Positions 20,218-31,799 are shown, numbered from the stretch's first letter. The stretch: 64,000 nucleotides of DNA from Hemileia vastatrix (GCA_030280995.1 JASXTE010000016.1:19573501-19637500); one strand, 5' to 3'. A program made the numbers and translations. Notes: generated from the letters alone by a model not told the origin.

Positions 20218-20982
20218 TCATCCAGCAAAACCATCAGTTTTGGGATGGGGTGCAGTAGATAACTTTAACCGACAGCCACATATATCCATCATTGACATCC
20301 AAAATTCAGAAGTAAATTTAGGGTCTCTGTCAGAGATGATGGCTTTGGGAAATTCAACAATATTAAACATATGTGACCACCATAAGAAAGCTAAACCTTT
20401 GGTGGAAAAATCTTTATGGGTGGGAATAAATTTACACATTTTGGTGAATATATCCACTATTACCCAACAAGATATATTACTGTCTTTCCCTGCTGCAGAA
20501 AGACCAGTGAAAAAATCAATATTAATGATTTTCCAAGGAGCATCAGGTGCTTCAATATGTTGCATTAACCCTGTTATTTTACCTTTTAATATTTTAGATT
20601 TTTGGAAAGAACCACAGGATTTAACATATAATTTTGTGTCCTCAGACATATTAGCCCACCATGAAGTGTTTTTAATACTGACAATGGTTTTTTCAAGATC
20701 AAAATGACCAGCTAAGATTTCATCATGACAGATTTTTAAGATAGTTTCTTTCATTGAAGGAGGAATTACAAGCACATTAGTAAGTTTTCTCCTGTAATAA
20801 ATATAACCATCCTCAATAGAAAATTTTTCTTTATTCAAAGAATTTTGATACTTTGGGGGGAGAGTTTTTATCAATTCTTTGATTGAAGAATTCTTAGGAT
20901 CATTCAAGATTGTAACTAATTTTATAAGATTAGAATCATTCTCATATGAATACATAATTAATTGCAATAATTCTTCTTCCAT
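20218..20982 (-). pseudogene. Integrase N-terminal and core domains, copy 3
   Basis: 254-codon ORF. HHCC-like zinc region (ICHDEILAGHFD... KSCGSFQKS, one Cys of the CxxC lost), then the core with WVIVDIFTKM (first Asp) and ISDRDPKFTSEFW (second Asp). It ends just before the block with the catalytic Glu because of a TGA near 20218. Aligns with copy 2 33361-34130. Confidence 0.85.
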
Positions 20983-21488
20983 ATCAAGAATATATATACC
21001 ATTTAAATGTACTGTATCATCTTCTGGAACATAGGCAGGATTTTAATCATTAGTTGGTGAAGGCAATCTTGACAACATATCCAAATTTAAAGGAACATTA
21101 CCACCTCTGTGAATAATTGTCATTTTACCCCTATACTCTTGAAAAAGCTAATTTCCACCTAAACATATGGCTTTTTTTTAAGTTTAAGAGGGATTCCACT
21201 GCACTAAAGTCAGTAACCAATTCAAATTTCTAGTCATCCAGGTATTAATGAAATTTTTCTAGGGCCCATACAGCTGCTAAACATATAAATTGGGAGGCAA
21301 ATTTTTTCAATTAACTGTTTTTTAAGGTTCTTGAAATATAAAAAATTAATGCTTCTGAAAATTTATCATTTGTAATTTGTTTCTGGTGGAGGGCAGCTCC
21401 TAGAACAACAAAACTTGCATCTGTGTAGAGGACAAAAGGTTATTGAAATCTGGGAGATCCAGGATTGGGGAAGCCATTAAACATTTCC

Positions 21489-21791
21489 TCAATGTATTAA
21501 AGGCTTTTTTGTTTCCTCATTCCAGATAAAAGCTACATATTTTCTGGTCAATTTTGTAAGAGGTAAGGATATGACTTGATAATTTTTGATATATTGTCTA
21601 TAATAGCCACACATTCCCAAAAAACTTTGGATTTCTTTTACAGAAGTTGGTTCCTTCACATTCTGTATTGCAGCAACTTTATTTTGGTCTACACAAATAT
21701 GTAAGCCTGACACAACATGACCCAGGACTTTCAAGGATTGAAAATAAAATTTACACTTTTCAAAAGATAGTTTCATGTTAATGTCATCCAT
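21489..21791 (-). pseudogene. RT thumb/connection fragment, copy 3
   Basis: MDDINMKLSFEKCKFYFQSL, KVLGHVVSGLHICVDQNKV and SFLGMCGYYRQYIKNYQ, the segment following the RT active site in Ty3/Gypsy Pol. RNase H follows in pieces (21000-21480) with stops. Confidence 0.8.
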
Positions 21792-22320
21792 CTTTTAGAA
21801 GACTCTATTTAAGTGGGTGATTTGTTCATCAAAAGTCTTGGAAAAAATATAATGTCATCAATATATTCCATCAGCCATCCTTCAATAATTTCCTGATGAA
21901 ATTTATTATCCATTACTTTCTAAAATACTGAAGGGGAATTCTTAGGGAAAAATGGCATTCTTACATACTTATAAATTCCCATATCAGTTGCAATAAGTAA
22001 GAAATTCAGAGAATTTGTTATAACAGGGATTTGGTGATATCCCTTATTACCATCTAGGCAACTAATAAACTTTTCACCCTGTAAGGTTGTATGTATGGAG
22101 TTTATCCTGGGTAAAGTATAAAAAAATATCATCTACTGTGTAAGAATTTAAAGCTCTGTAATCCCCATATAATCTAGCCTTATCTTTCTAATAAGAGATT
22201 AAGACTGGAGTGATCACACAATATTTTGGGTTAAAATCAACTTTTTAATAATATTCATTTTTAATAAGGTAGAAATATTATCTTAAATGTCTTTTCATTT
22301 AGTGGGGGAAGAAGGATAAG
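21792..22320 (-). pseudogene. RT palm fragment, copy 3
   Basis: Contains DDIFLYTLPRINSIHTTLQGEK-like and CLDGNKGYHQIPV segments and, near 21860, EYIDDIIFF with the YIDD active site still readable. A homopolymer frameshift follows directly. Several stops elsewhere. Confidence 0.8.
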
Positions 22321-22524
22321 GTATTTTCTTCAGACTAGGAGGAAGATCAATAAACTACATGATAAAGAAATTTTCATTTCTTCCTTGACAATTCCTGATT
22401 CATGGGATCCATGAGATAAAGCCATATAAAAAGAAGTAACTAAGTAAATTATAGAATATTTCTGTTCATTAGTTCACTGATCACCAAATAAAGATGTATT
22501 TATTTCAGAAATTAAATTTTCCAT

Positions 22525-22964
22525 TTATTCTGTTTGTCTTCCTTTACACTGAATCAATGAGTTAAGAGATTTCAAAAGGTGTTCATAATTTTGTTTAAGA
22601 GTAGAAATTTTAAATTTTCTTTTTCCATTCATGCGCAATGTGAAACAATTGTTTTCTGGATCCAATTTGATACCAAACATTGTTAAAATGTCATTACCCA
22701 TAATAAACCAATTGATTAAGTTATCATTTTTTATCACCACAAATTCACACACAGCCCTGACAAAGCCACCATTATATTTAAAGAATTCATTAGTTTTGTA
22801 CTTGCCAGTGGAACATAAAATAGAACCATAACCTCTCCATTCTTCAGATTTTATAGGTAAAAAATTACTATGATAATTATTATCCACTGAACCGAGTGCA
22901 TTTTCAAACACTACACTTCCTCAAGCATCAGACTCAAGAATAACCTCAACCTTTTTAATATTAA
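22525..22964 (-). pseudogene. Retropepsin region, copy 3
   Basis: Protease motif is mutated to LESDA-stop (copy 2 LDSGAGGS), then EEWRGYGSILCSTGKYKTNE and FIMGNDILTMFGIKLDPENN, the same order as in copies 1 and 2. Catalytic Asp is replaced by Glu, so inactive. Confidence 0.8.
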
Positions 22965-24085
22965 TTATAACTGGTATCTCAAAGTAGAGATTAATATGGA
23001 ACTGTCAGTAATATCTTTTATAATTTCAGCATTTTCTACTGAAATAAAATCCAAGTTACAAGTTTTAGATAAATTATCCAAATATTGTACATCATGTTCT
23101 AACATTAAAAAATCATTGAGGGAATCATTCTCATAGGAGATATTGCTATCATAGTCTTTTGAAGATTCATCAAGGTCAACTGTAGCATCTTCAGGATCTT
23201 CATTTTGTTCAACAAGGTGAATTTTTTTGTCACAAACATGTCCTTTTTGCCTTTCTTTGTTACATTTATAACAAATATTAGTTGCATATTTCCTTGGTAA
23301 AAATGGAGCCAAGGGTTTACCAGGATTTTCTGGAAGTTTGTATGAATGTTTGATTTGGTCATGGGAAGGCTTTAAAGGATAATTCCTTAGTTTATATCTG
23401 TGGTTGAGTAATACCTCATTACAGATATTAATAAAAGAAGAATTTTCCCTCACATGCTCAGTCCTAGCTACAATCAAATCTATCTGTGAGTTTGGTAATT
23501 TATAGAGTATTTTGTCTCTCCAAATATCATAATCCATTTTTAGATCCATAGCTCTAAGAATCTTTGTTCTTTTCATGAGGGAACTAATAGATCTCTCATC
23601 AGAAGAGGATGTATATTTAGCATTCTCATATAATCTTTTCTGTGAAAATCTGAACTTTGAACCACCAAATTGATCCTCAATCAATGTTTTCCACTAAGCC
23701 CAAGTATAGTGATGATTGTCTAGCAAGAAAGACTCATACCACATCAGGGAAACATTAGAGAAGAAAGAAATAAGATTAGAGACTATTTTTTCATCTGGAA
23801 TTTTATAAGAATTTTTAAAATGAACAATTCTTTGGATAAAATGCTTCCAGTCAGATGAGGAATCACCATCAAAGGTGGAAGATTGATCAAGAATAGGTTA
23901 ATTTTTATGGCTACTGGGCTGGTAAAATTTAGAATTATTCATTGAAATTGATTTCTGAAGCCTAGACAGGTGTTCAGAAATCTCATTATTGACAAAAACA
24001 GCTGGCTCATGATGAGTATTGAAAAACTTTTTGTTCTCCACAGAAGAACTAATAGATAAATTGTCAGTCTGTTTAATGGATACAT
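22965..24085 (-). pseudogene. Gag core and zinc knuckle, copy 3
   Basis: ORF 23684-22965 has DQFGGSKFRFSQKRLYE, WRDKILYKLPNSQIDLIVAR, INICNEVLLNHRYKLRN and CYKCNKERQKGHVC (C-x2-C-x7-H-x-C). The upstream part (23690-24085) holds the first half of the Gag core with stops. Confidence 0.85.
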
Positions 24086-25557
24086 TTAAAGAAGGGAAAG
24101 AACTAGCTCTCTCAGGCTTTTTACCCTTATTCTTGATGTAATTTTGAGCAATAGTGTCAATTTTACTATCATGTTCATCGGAAATAAGAGGTAAGGTAGA
24201 GAATTCCTTTCAAAATTAGTCACAGAATTTCTCAACTTAGGAATTTCAGAAAGTTTATCATTAATTTTTGTAAGAGATAGAACATTTCTGTCTTCATATA
24301 ATGAGAATTTATTACTCAAAGCTTACAAATCCATCTTCAATGTTTTTAATTCCGTATGTAAGGATGAATGTTCATCTCTTAATGAAGAATTTTTATTTAC
24401 AAGGGGTTTTAAGTCATGAATAATTTTATGTAAATTGGAAATCTTATCCAAAAGAGCCCTGTGATCATTTTTCAATTGTTTTTGATGAGCAAGAACAGTA
24501 TTCAAGGTTTCTTTAAATTTAAAATAAGCATTATCTTGAGCAGAAGAACTCACCTTACAATGTTAGTGCAGATTATTTAATCTGTCATTCTCATGTTTCA
24601 ACAAATCTCTCAGTAGTCTATATTTGATAATAACAAAATCTGGAGAATCCTTTAAAATTTTCTCAAGAAAGACATAAACATCTGAGGGGAAAGAATCATA
24701 TTTAATTGCAAGAGAAGTATTAATTGAAGAATTTGAAGTTAAGTTTAAACGTTCATCAAATGACAATTTACTAATTAAATCATTTGGGCTACTTATAACA
24801 GGCAGTTTTTTCTTAATTATTTTAACAGGTCTTTCACCATGTTCAACAATATTACCTGTAGAAGAATATTTATTATTATAAATACCAAAATGTTTATCAA
24901 AAAAATTACTTACCATGGCAAGGGAGGAAACTTCCCCTATACTTTCCTTTTTCTACCTCCCTGATAGGGATGGGCCTGAGAAGGTTGATGGTAAGTTTGT
25001 GTCCTGGATGGGCCAGGTTGATGAGCTGGTTGATGCTGTACATTCTGCTTGTAGTGGCTCATGAGATAGTAGCACTTCCACTGCTCCACCTCCAGAGTAT
25101 TTTGATTTTTTTGGGAAGAGCTGGGGGTTAGATGGGACTGTAGCTGAATCTGGGTGGGCTTAAAGGGAGGATTATTTACCTTTTTTTGAGTCCAGAACTC
25201 CTGTATTTACCCTCAGAGGGTTTAAAACTTTGCTTTGTAGCTGATATTATCTGCTCTTAGTTCCTTTATGCAATTGGATAAATTTTTTACCTGCTGTGAC
25301 AGTGAAGCTGTTTATATCTTTATTCCCTTTAAATGATCTTCCAGATTTATTAAAGTTTTGCTTATTTTAGAGTTTTTAGTGTAGGGAAGTTTACCACTCC
25401 TCCTGAAATCTCCATGTCCTGAAGAATTTGATTTATATTTGTCAATAGAAGAGTTTTTGTAAGTTAGTTTAGAGGAAATCACATATTCAAAATCTTATTC
25501 TACCTCAATTTTATCCACATTTTAGTTATCCATGCTCTCAGTTAAATTACTAGACAT
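24086..25557 (-). pseudogene. ORF1 region and N-terminal coiled coil of Gag, copy 3
   Basis: ATG at 25557 (MSSNLTESMD) aligns in position with the start codons of copies 1 and 2. The acceptor TTCTTCAG/GACATGGAG of intron 1 is kept, the donor is not clear. ORF1-like text QVKNLSNCIKELRADN and HQPGPSRTQTYHQ ends PLPW-stop with GTAAGT on the stop; intron 2 would be 24913-24856 (58 nt, CTACAG/GTAAT). Then Gag ORFs 24916-24563, 24553-24323 and 24319-24086, rich in heptad-like Leu/Lys/Glu. Confidence 0.7.
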
Positions 25558-26566
25558 GATATCTAAAAAAAATCAATTTATTTGTCAACAAGAGTGAACT
25601 GATTTTCAAAAGTGGTTTTAAATATTTTAAGTCAATAAGAATATAAATATTAATATATTACTTGAGTTAAAATAAATTGATAATGATAAAATAATCTATT
25701 AAGACTATTATTTATAAGATAAAAATAACAGTCAAAAAATTTATTATTTATTCTATTTAATGTGATTTTATTTATAATATAAAATAATAACCACTAAGTA
25801 TTAAATTGGGACAAATAAAAAAATATATATTCCAACCAATAATATTAATACCATAATTAAATGGAAATAATTGGCACTAAGCACAGAGTACTAATGTTGT
25901 CAATCAATATTATCAAAATTTAATGAATAATAAATTTAATATTTTAGTCAAAAAATAATTATCTTCTAGGACTAATAGGGTTGCTCTATTATTTTCAACT
26001 AGGAAAAAAATATTTAATAAAAATTGATCACTTACTCTAAGTGCCTCTGCAAAAAATCTGAGGCACTGTTATTTCAGCAAAAATTTAGTACTATAATTGT
26101 GAGGTGCAAAGTTAGACTTACTAAAGTGATCAGAAAATCACTATAATATATAAGAATATTAGTAATATATAACCTGGAATAGGAAGACCCTGGTTCAATT
26201 CACCCACTACGCAATATAGGGGGTGGACTTGCTAGCAAGTCCTCAACCTGAACTCAGATGGAACTCAGATAGAACTCAGACTGAACTCATACTCAACCCA
26301 TACTGAACTCTACTTGAATAATCACCTAAAACTGTTCTTCTGAGTGGTGTTCATCCCTGATTGTATAGTTCCTTTATCAATAGCTCAAAGTGTGTTCAAT
26401 CTGTGGTGAGTTTGGGTCCAAGGTTGCAGACTTTCTAGCAAGTCTGCCCCCCATGTTGTGTGGTGACACTTGCAGAAAAATATGGCTTCATGTGCCCAAG
26501 GTGGACTGCACATTTTTTGTTTGTCCAATTTTCAAAATCATTGTTGTTTAGAATAGCCTCCACTAG
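25558..26566 (-). other. 5' leader of copy 3 with a CACTA-like MITE
   Basis: About 1 kb, no gene. On the sense (minus) strand it has GGTGAATTGAACCAGGGTC next to the MITE (26185-26204), equivalent in position to the tRNA-antisense block of copy 2. A likely primer-binding site TGGAGGCTATTC follows the LTR near 26563. Confidence 0.55.
26205..26465. mobile_element. CACTA-like MITE in the copy 3 leader
   Basis: Starts CACTACGCAATATAGGGGG and ends CCATGTTGTGTGGTG; inner palindrome GGACTTGCTAGCAAGTCC at 26225-26242. Tandem GAACTCAGAT-like units follow. Flanks ACC / ACA do not give a perfect 3-bp duplication. Confidence 0.8.
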
Positions 26567-26778
26567 TTGGACAGTTTTCTAGAAGGAGTAGGAAAATGGA
26601 AGAAGAGGAGGAAAAAGATGAATAAGATGAAGAATAAGGGGAAGGAAAAGTGGAAAGAAGGGAAGAAATAAGGAAGGATGACAAATAATTACTAAGACTT
26701 ATACACAAGGCTTATATGGTGTTTAAAAATGTTGGTAATTATATCTCTGTCTGCTTATACCAACACAATTATTAATAC
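26567..26778 (-). repeat. 5' LTR of copy 3, distal part
   Basis: Aligns with 18129-18342 of the 3' LTR and ends with AATAC, the copy 2 target site. Confidence 0.75.
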
Positions 26779-27575
26779 TGTCAGCCAGGCTACTAGACTT
26801 ACCCAGTAAAATAATTAATTATTTTAATGGGTTGAAGCCACGCCCTTCTTCTTAATAATAATAATTAATTTATTTACTTAAGTATTACTTACAATTAACT
26901 AAGTTAAGTACAATAAGTAGTATAAATAAATAATATAAATAAAATGTCCTTTACAATTTTTACTTCCTAACACCCTGCTCAAAAGTATATGTCAAAGGGA
27001 ATAAAATTAATAATAAATTTATAATATAAAAACTTTAAAACAATTATATTACCTCAGTGAGAGATCTGTAATCCCATGAAAGTAATATAATTGATTATTT
27101 ATTGTGTAATAATTGTGACAGTCCAAGGAATTCAAACTTTGTTGCTAATAAATTTTATGCCCTTGTTGACGTACTAATTTATTACTTTCTTATGTCATTT
27201 ATGTACTCCTTTTTCTTGTCATTCTTTTCTCTCACACTCAAAGTAGACAGTGTAAATTCCTTATATTTTATTCTCTCATATTTTGCCTATAAAAGGCCTC
27301 TGATTTTGTGCCTTTCAATCCATTCTTTATCACTTACTTTTATTACTACATATTACAACACAAACTTATATTTTATACTTTATCACATTAGTATTTACAA
27401 TAGCGTAACTCTAATCAATAGACTATAATAATATTAAAATTCTACCTCTTTTATTTGAGTAAAAAATCACTTAGATTTAGAAATACCTACCAGTCTTTGA
27501 GAGTCCATTTAAAAGCTTAAAAATTCTTGAAAAGACTCCATACCAAATCTTCTAGACCAAAAGCGTACCTTGACA
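26779..27575 (+). repeat. 5' LTR of copy 2
   Basis: TG...CA ends, AATAC before it. The 108-codon ORF at 27102-27428 lies over the TATA box and is judged a chance frame. Confidence 0.95.
27288..27295 (+). promoter_or_regulatory. TATA box in copy 2 LTR
   Basis: TATAAAAG in the context TTTGCCTATAAAAGGCCTC; the 3' LTR keeps it at 35455. It would place transcription start near 27320. Confidence 0.6.
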
Positions 27576-27577
27576 AT

Positions 27578-27590
27578 TGAGGGCTTTCCG
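27578..27590 (+). promoter_or_regulatory. Primer-binding site of copy 2
   Basis: The LTR end TTGACA is followed by AT and TGAGGGCTTTCCG, the counterpart of TGGGGGTCTTTCC in copy 1. Confidence 0.5.
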
Positions 27591-27714
27591 AATTATTGAC
27601 GGCGCAACAATATTTGGGGCGTAATTGAGGGGACCATCGGTGTGCGAGTACCTGTAAAGGATGAGAGAGTGAGAAAACGATGAACGTCATACGTCACGTG
27701 ACAAAATATTTTTT

Positions 27715-27775
27715 CTGTGAACGGGAATCGAACCGGGCTCCAAAAATTAAGTTCATATACTGACTAAACATCGTA
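27715..27775 (-). other. tRNA-Asp-like degenerate sequence (antisense in the leader)
   Basis: The minus strand reads GATGTTTAGTCAGTAT...CCCGGTTCGATTCCCGTTCAC, resembling the A-box region and the T-arm plus acceptor 3' strand of a fungal tRNA-Asp. Anticodon arm is not recognisable and stems have mismatches, so it is not a functional tRNA. Copy 3 has a similar block (T-loop GGTTCAATTC) at the matching leader position. Confidence 0.4.
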
Positions 27776-28033
27776 TATATTGTGGTAATTATTGTTATTA
27801 CTATTTGTGGGTTACTCTTCACTCTTCATTTGCTACGTATTTCCTTTTACTCAGCACTCTGTAAGTGGCATTAATTTGCTCATTTTACAGGGGGAGGTGT
27901 CTGGTAATTGGACTTTATTTTTATTATTATATTTTTTTTATTTTTACTGGTTGACCATAATAGAGCAATAAGAGTTCTTAGTCCCAGAGGTAATAAAATA
28001 ATTATATTTTAATATTAATTATTATATTCTTTT

Positions 28034-28530
28034 CAGTTGACATTTGTCCTGATTAATTTAATTGTTCCAGTTGACAAATTGTCTTGACAATTATATTTTT
28101 AATTAATATATAATTAATATTTAATTACTTCAGTTGACTTTGAGTCCTGGTAATTCAATAAATATTTTAATTAATAAAACTCATATTTAATTATTTCAGT
28201 TGACATTAAGTCCTGGTAATTAATTGATCTAGCTTAATAAAATTTTAAAATAAAAATTTATATTTAATTACTTCAGTTGACATTAAGTCCTGGTAGTTAA
28301 GTTATCAGTTTAATAAAATTTTGTTAAATTAATAAAGTTTCAAAATTGATTACTTCAGTTGACAATAAGACCTGGTAATAAATTAGTTGATTTAAATCCT
28401 GAAAATAATTAATTAAAATTGTTAATAAAAATTCAAATTTATTTCTACAGTTGATTATACTATAATCCTGGCTTTACATTTTTTTTATTAATAAATTAAT
28501 TTTATTTAAGTTGATTTTTATCCTGAAAAA
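28034..28530 (+). repeat. Leader repeat field, nine CAGTTGACATTAAGTCCTGG-like units
   Basis: Units begin near 28034, 28069, 28131, 28197, 28273, 28355, 28384, 28448 and 28508, spaced about 30-80 bp by AT-rich DNA. The last three have decayed to AGTTGATTTxxATCCTG. Only the 17-20 bp core is conserved. Confidence 0.85.
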
Positions 28531-28707
28531 AGATTTTTATTATTATTTTTATTATTTTTTTTTTAAAAAAGAAAATCAAAAATAAAGACTAATTAATCTT
28601 ATTGTCTCTTTTCTTCATTTCAGTAAAATCTTAAAATGACTGACCAAAGTGGTTCTGCTGCACGCCAAGAAGAACTTGACTTAATTGATTATGATGAGCC
28701 TACTTCT

Positions 28708-28765
28708 GTAAGTTCTCCTTTAACAAAAAGAATTTCTCAAACTAATAAATCCTTGCCCCAAACAG
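28708..28765 (+). other. Intron 1 of ORF1 (copy 2)
   Basis: 58 nt: donor GTAAGT, branch AACTAATAAAT, acceptor CCCCAAACAG. Phase 0 on both sides. Length 3n+1, so retention or removal selects the frame. Confidence 0.75.
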
Positions 28766-29247
28766 GATGTAGAGATGGAAGAAGTAGAAATCCTAGTGGA
28801 CACAACTCAGGATCAGAAGCCTATGATAAACCCACCAGAAGAGTTTCCAAAAGGCTTCAGGATAAAAAAGATGCCATTGTCTCAGCAGGTAAAGAATCTG
28901 TCTACTCACATAAAGGAGTTAAGGACAAAAAGCTTTAGACTAAATGTAAGGGTAGATGCTTTGGAAGAAAAGGTGAGAAGAACAGATACCTTTCTCCAAG
29001 AGAAGAAGAAACCTCTTCCTCCCAGGGATCAACAACAATTGGCTCCCCAGTCCCAAGAGAAGGTGGAAGTGTCCAAGTGGCAGTGGGACTGGTTAAACAC
29101 TCAGTGGGACTACCTGTCTCAAAATCAGCATCAGTTACCTCAGGCAGGTCCATCAAGGCACACCCAGGTCAACCCCACTCCTCCCTACCCTTATCAAGGA
29201 GGCAAAAGAAGAAGAAAGCCCAATATGGTGATACCCAGCAAACCCTG

Positions 29248-29305
29248 GTACGTCCCTCTATTGATTCTCAAGTGCCTTTTCTTGTGGCTGATTCTGTTCT
29301 TTCAG
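29248..29305 (+). other. Putative intron 2 at the ORF1 end (copy 2)
   Basis: 58 nt: donor GTACGT after TG, acceptor TTCTGTTCTTTCAG, followed by GTAAA. Same place as in copies 1, 3 and 4. Confidence 0.5.
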
Positions 29306-31799
29306 GTAAATCTGAGAGGAAAGAAGACACCTTGAGACCAGTAGAGGCTGGGAGCAGTAGACAGATATTTCATGTATCTAATCCATTACTTTTAATTTCT
29401 ACCTCAATGATAAACCCTGACATGGCTGTAATTGATGATACTCTTGACCCTGAGTTCTATGAGAGTCTGGAAAGTTACTCAGTTTCCTTATTGAGAAACA
29501 CTCCAGATGTAGCAAGAATTAATGATGAGTACTTGAGAGATATTATTGCCAAGCAAAATCATATAATGAACAATATGCAATTGACTCAGAGATATAATAG
29601 TTTGTTAACTGATCAGGGTTATCAAGCATTAAGAAGTGAATCACAGAGAGTCTCTGATAAATTGTCTCATTACAAATCAACCCATGAAAAGAAAGTTGCT
29701 TTATGGCAAAATATAAAAAATGATTTGTCTAAACTAAAAGATACTGTATCTGCCTGTTGCAAGGAGGTGGAGATAGATAAGATAAATCTGAAAAGATTGA
29801 ATGACCATTTGTAATCTTTTCAAAATAAAAATCAGTTATCTTTTGCAACTATCAATGAGAGTTTATCTAGTCTTCCAAGAATGAAAACAAGACTAACAAC
29901 CATTGAAGAAAAATTGAACTCATTGTTAAATGACCAAAAATATTCTGACATTTCTGTGAAGGAACATATAGTGCAGGATGCTCAAATAGTACCTGTGGCT
30001 AGTTCATCTAAAGTAAAAATAGCTCCAGAAATACCTGTTGATAACACTGAGTTTCCATCAAAGACTGATGATGCACCAGGATCTGCAACAGAAGGATTAA
30101 ACAATGAGATTTCAGCCCAATTAGAGAAAATACAGCTGCTTCTTACTCAGAAACAAGCTAGCACTAAGAAGACTCCTTCAAATCAAAAGAATTGGCCAAA
30201 ACTTGACCAATATCCTACATTTGATGGTGATTCCTCCTCTGATTGGCAAAAATTTATTTGCAGAATTGATAACTTAAAAAATTCTTACAAACTCCCAGAT
30301 GAGGAAATTGTGTCCAAGTTAATTTCTTTGTTCACTAATGTTGCCTTGATGTGGTATGAATCTTTTCTCCTGGATGGGAATGACTACTCACATGAGGATT
30401 GGAAGAAATTAATTAAAGCACAATTTGGTGGCTCCAAGTTCAGAATGGCTCAACAAAGGCAGTATGAGGAAACTAGATATAGCTCTTCTACTGATAAACC
30501 TATTGAGTTTTTAATGAAACTTGTAAAAATCTTAAGGGAAATGGACCCAAATATGGAGTTTGATTTATGGAAGGACAGGATCCTCTATAAATTACCAATG
30601 TCTCTAAGAGAATTGATAGTGGCTAGGACTGAGTTCTCCAAAGAACCCTCTTCTTTCATTAATATTTGCAATGAGATACTTCTAAACAATATGTATGATG
30701 CCAGAAGATTCATTCCTAGGACCCCTTTGGAGAAACCCTCCACTTACCAACAGAGACCTCTGGAAAAGGTTAATAAACCTTCTGCCCCTGTTGCACCAAA
30801 GAAGTATGCAACAAACACTTGCTTCAAGTGCAAAAAGCCTTGGCAGAAAGGCCATGTTTGTGACAAGAAGATAAATCTTGTAGAACAAACAGAGGAGCAT
30901 GCTGATGACACAGTGGCACTGGATGATACATCAAGTGATTGTGCCATCAATATTTCATATGAATCTCAACAAGAAATCTTGATGCTGGAAGAGGATATTC
31001 ATTATTTAAATTCTATTGATATTGATAATAATGCTTTGTCTACAGTTGAGGATGCTGAGATCATAAACAACATTGAGGATAACTCAATTTTTATTGCCCC
31101 TCTCAAGGCTCCAGTCTTGATTAATGGAACCAGAATTGAAGTTGCTCTGGATTCTGGAGCTGGAGGAAGTGTAGTTTCTGAAAGAGCACCTGCTTCAGTG
31201 GATCAAGACTACAAATCAAAAATGATGCCTATAATTTCTGAAAATTGGAGAGGTTATGGCTCTGTTTTGTCCCCCATTGGTAAATACAAAGCCACAGTGT
31301 TTTTTAAATATAACCATGGTTTTGTAAGAGCTATTTGTGATTTTGTTGTCATGAAAAATGATAACTTGAGCAATTGGTTTATTGTAGGGAATGATATTTT
31401 AACCAAGTATGGCATAAAATTGGATCCTTCAAACCAATGTTTCACAATGGGGATGAATGGGAAGATAAAATTTAAGATTTCCTCCCCTAAAAAATTATTA
31501 AAACCTGAATTGAACACATGTAATTCTGTGGTTCAATATAAAGGAAGATCTACAAAAGAAATGCATGCCCTTATGTCTGAAATTGACAATGCTTCTTTTG
31601 GAGAACAACTTTCTGGTGAGGATAAAGATTCCATCATTAACTTGATAAAGTCTTTTCCTATGGCTTTTGCTCATGGATCACATGAACTGGGATTAGTTAA
31701 AGAGGAAATGAAACTTTCATTGTCTTGCCCATCAACTGATATACCACCTAGTTTAAAGAAGAAGCCTTATCCTGCTTCTCCCACAAAGAGAAAAGATAT

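Larger units (their letters stand above)
27576..28635 (+). other. 5' leader of copy 2 (1060 nt)
   Basis: No supported ORF. Contains the primer site, a tRNA-antisense-like block and a field of CAGTTGAC repeats. Confidence 0.7.
28636..29335 (+). pseudogene. ORF1 of copy 2 (spliced, overlaps Gag)
   Basis: Exon 1 28636-28707 (24 codons, MTDQSGSAARQEELDLI...), intron 28708-28765, exon 2 from 28766 (DVEMEEVEILVD...) in frame. Contains QVKNLSTHIKELRTKS and VDALEEKVRRTD (coiled-coil-like), then a Q/P-rich stretch and SKWQWDWLNTQW, as in copy 1. Without further splicing it runs to 29335 with a hydrophobic tail (VPLLILKCLFLWLILFF); if intron 2 (29248-29305) is removed it ends SKPW-stop like copies 1 and 3. 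ORF1 itself has no internal stop, unlike the rest of this element, but the element as a whole is not intact. Confidence 0.65.
28636..31799 (+). pseudogene. Gag and protease of copy 2 (unspliced frame)
   Basis: A single frame from ATG 28636 broken by TAG at 28936 and TAA at 29812, otherwise open to the MITE. After an N-terminal Ser/Lys-rich part it has coiled-coil segments (29480-29810), the Gag core (NWPKLDQYPTFDGDSSSDWQ, QFGGSKFRMAQQRQYE, WKDRILYKLPMSLRELIVAR), the zinc knuckle CFKCKKPWQKGHVC, an acidic linker, and the protease (VALDSGAGGSVVS near 31140, then GYGSVLSPIGKYKA). Ends KKPYPASPTKRKD, the linker to RT. Confidence 0.85.

Noticed and set aside
20240..20707. 155-codon plus-strand ORF
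   Set aside because: Opposite strand of the well-supported copy 3 integrase; no motif of its own.
27102..27428. 108-codon ORF in both LTRs of copy 2 (also 35269-35595)
   Set aside because: It overlaps the TATA box and regulatory DNA, is low-complexity hydrophobic, and is duplicated only because LTRs are.
27715..27775. Functional tRNA-Asp gene
   Set aside because: No recognisable anticodon arm, mismatched T-stem and no matching 5' acceptor strand.
28708..29025. Alternative splice from 28708 to the CCTCTTCCTCCCAG acceptor at 29025, giving an in-frame Gag that skips the TAG at 28936
   Set aside because: Phase fits, but the acceptor has no clear counterpart in copy 1, so it may be coincidental.
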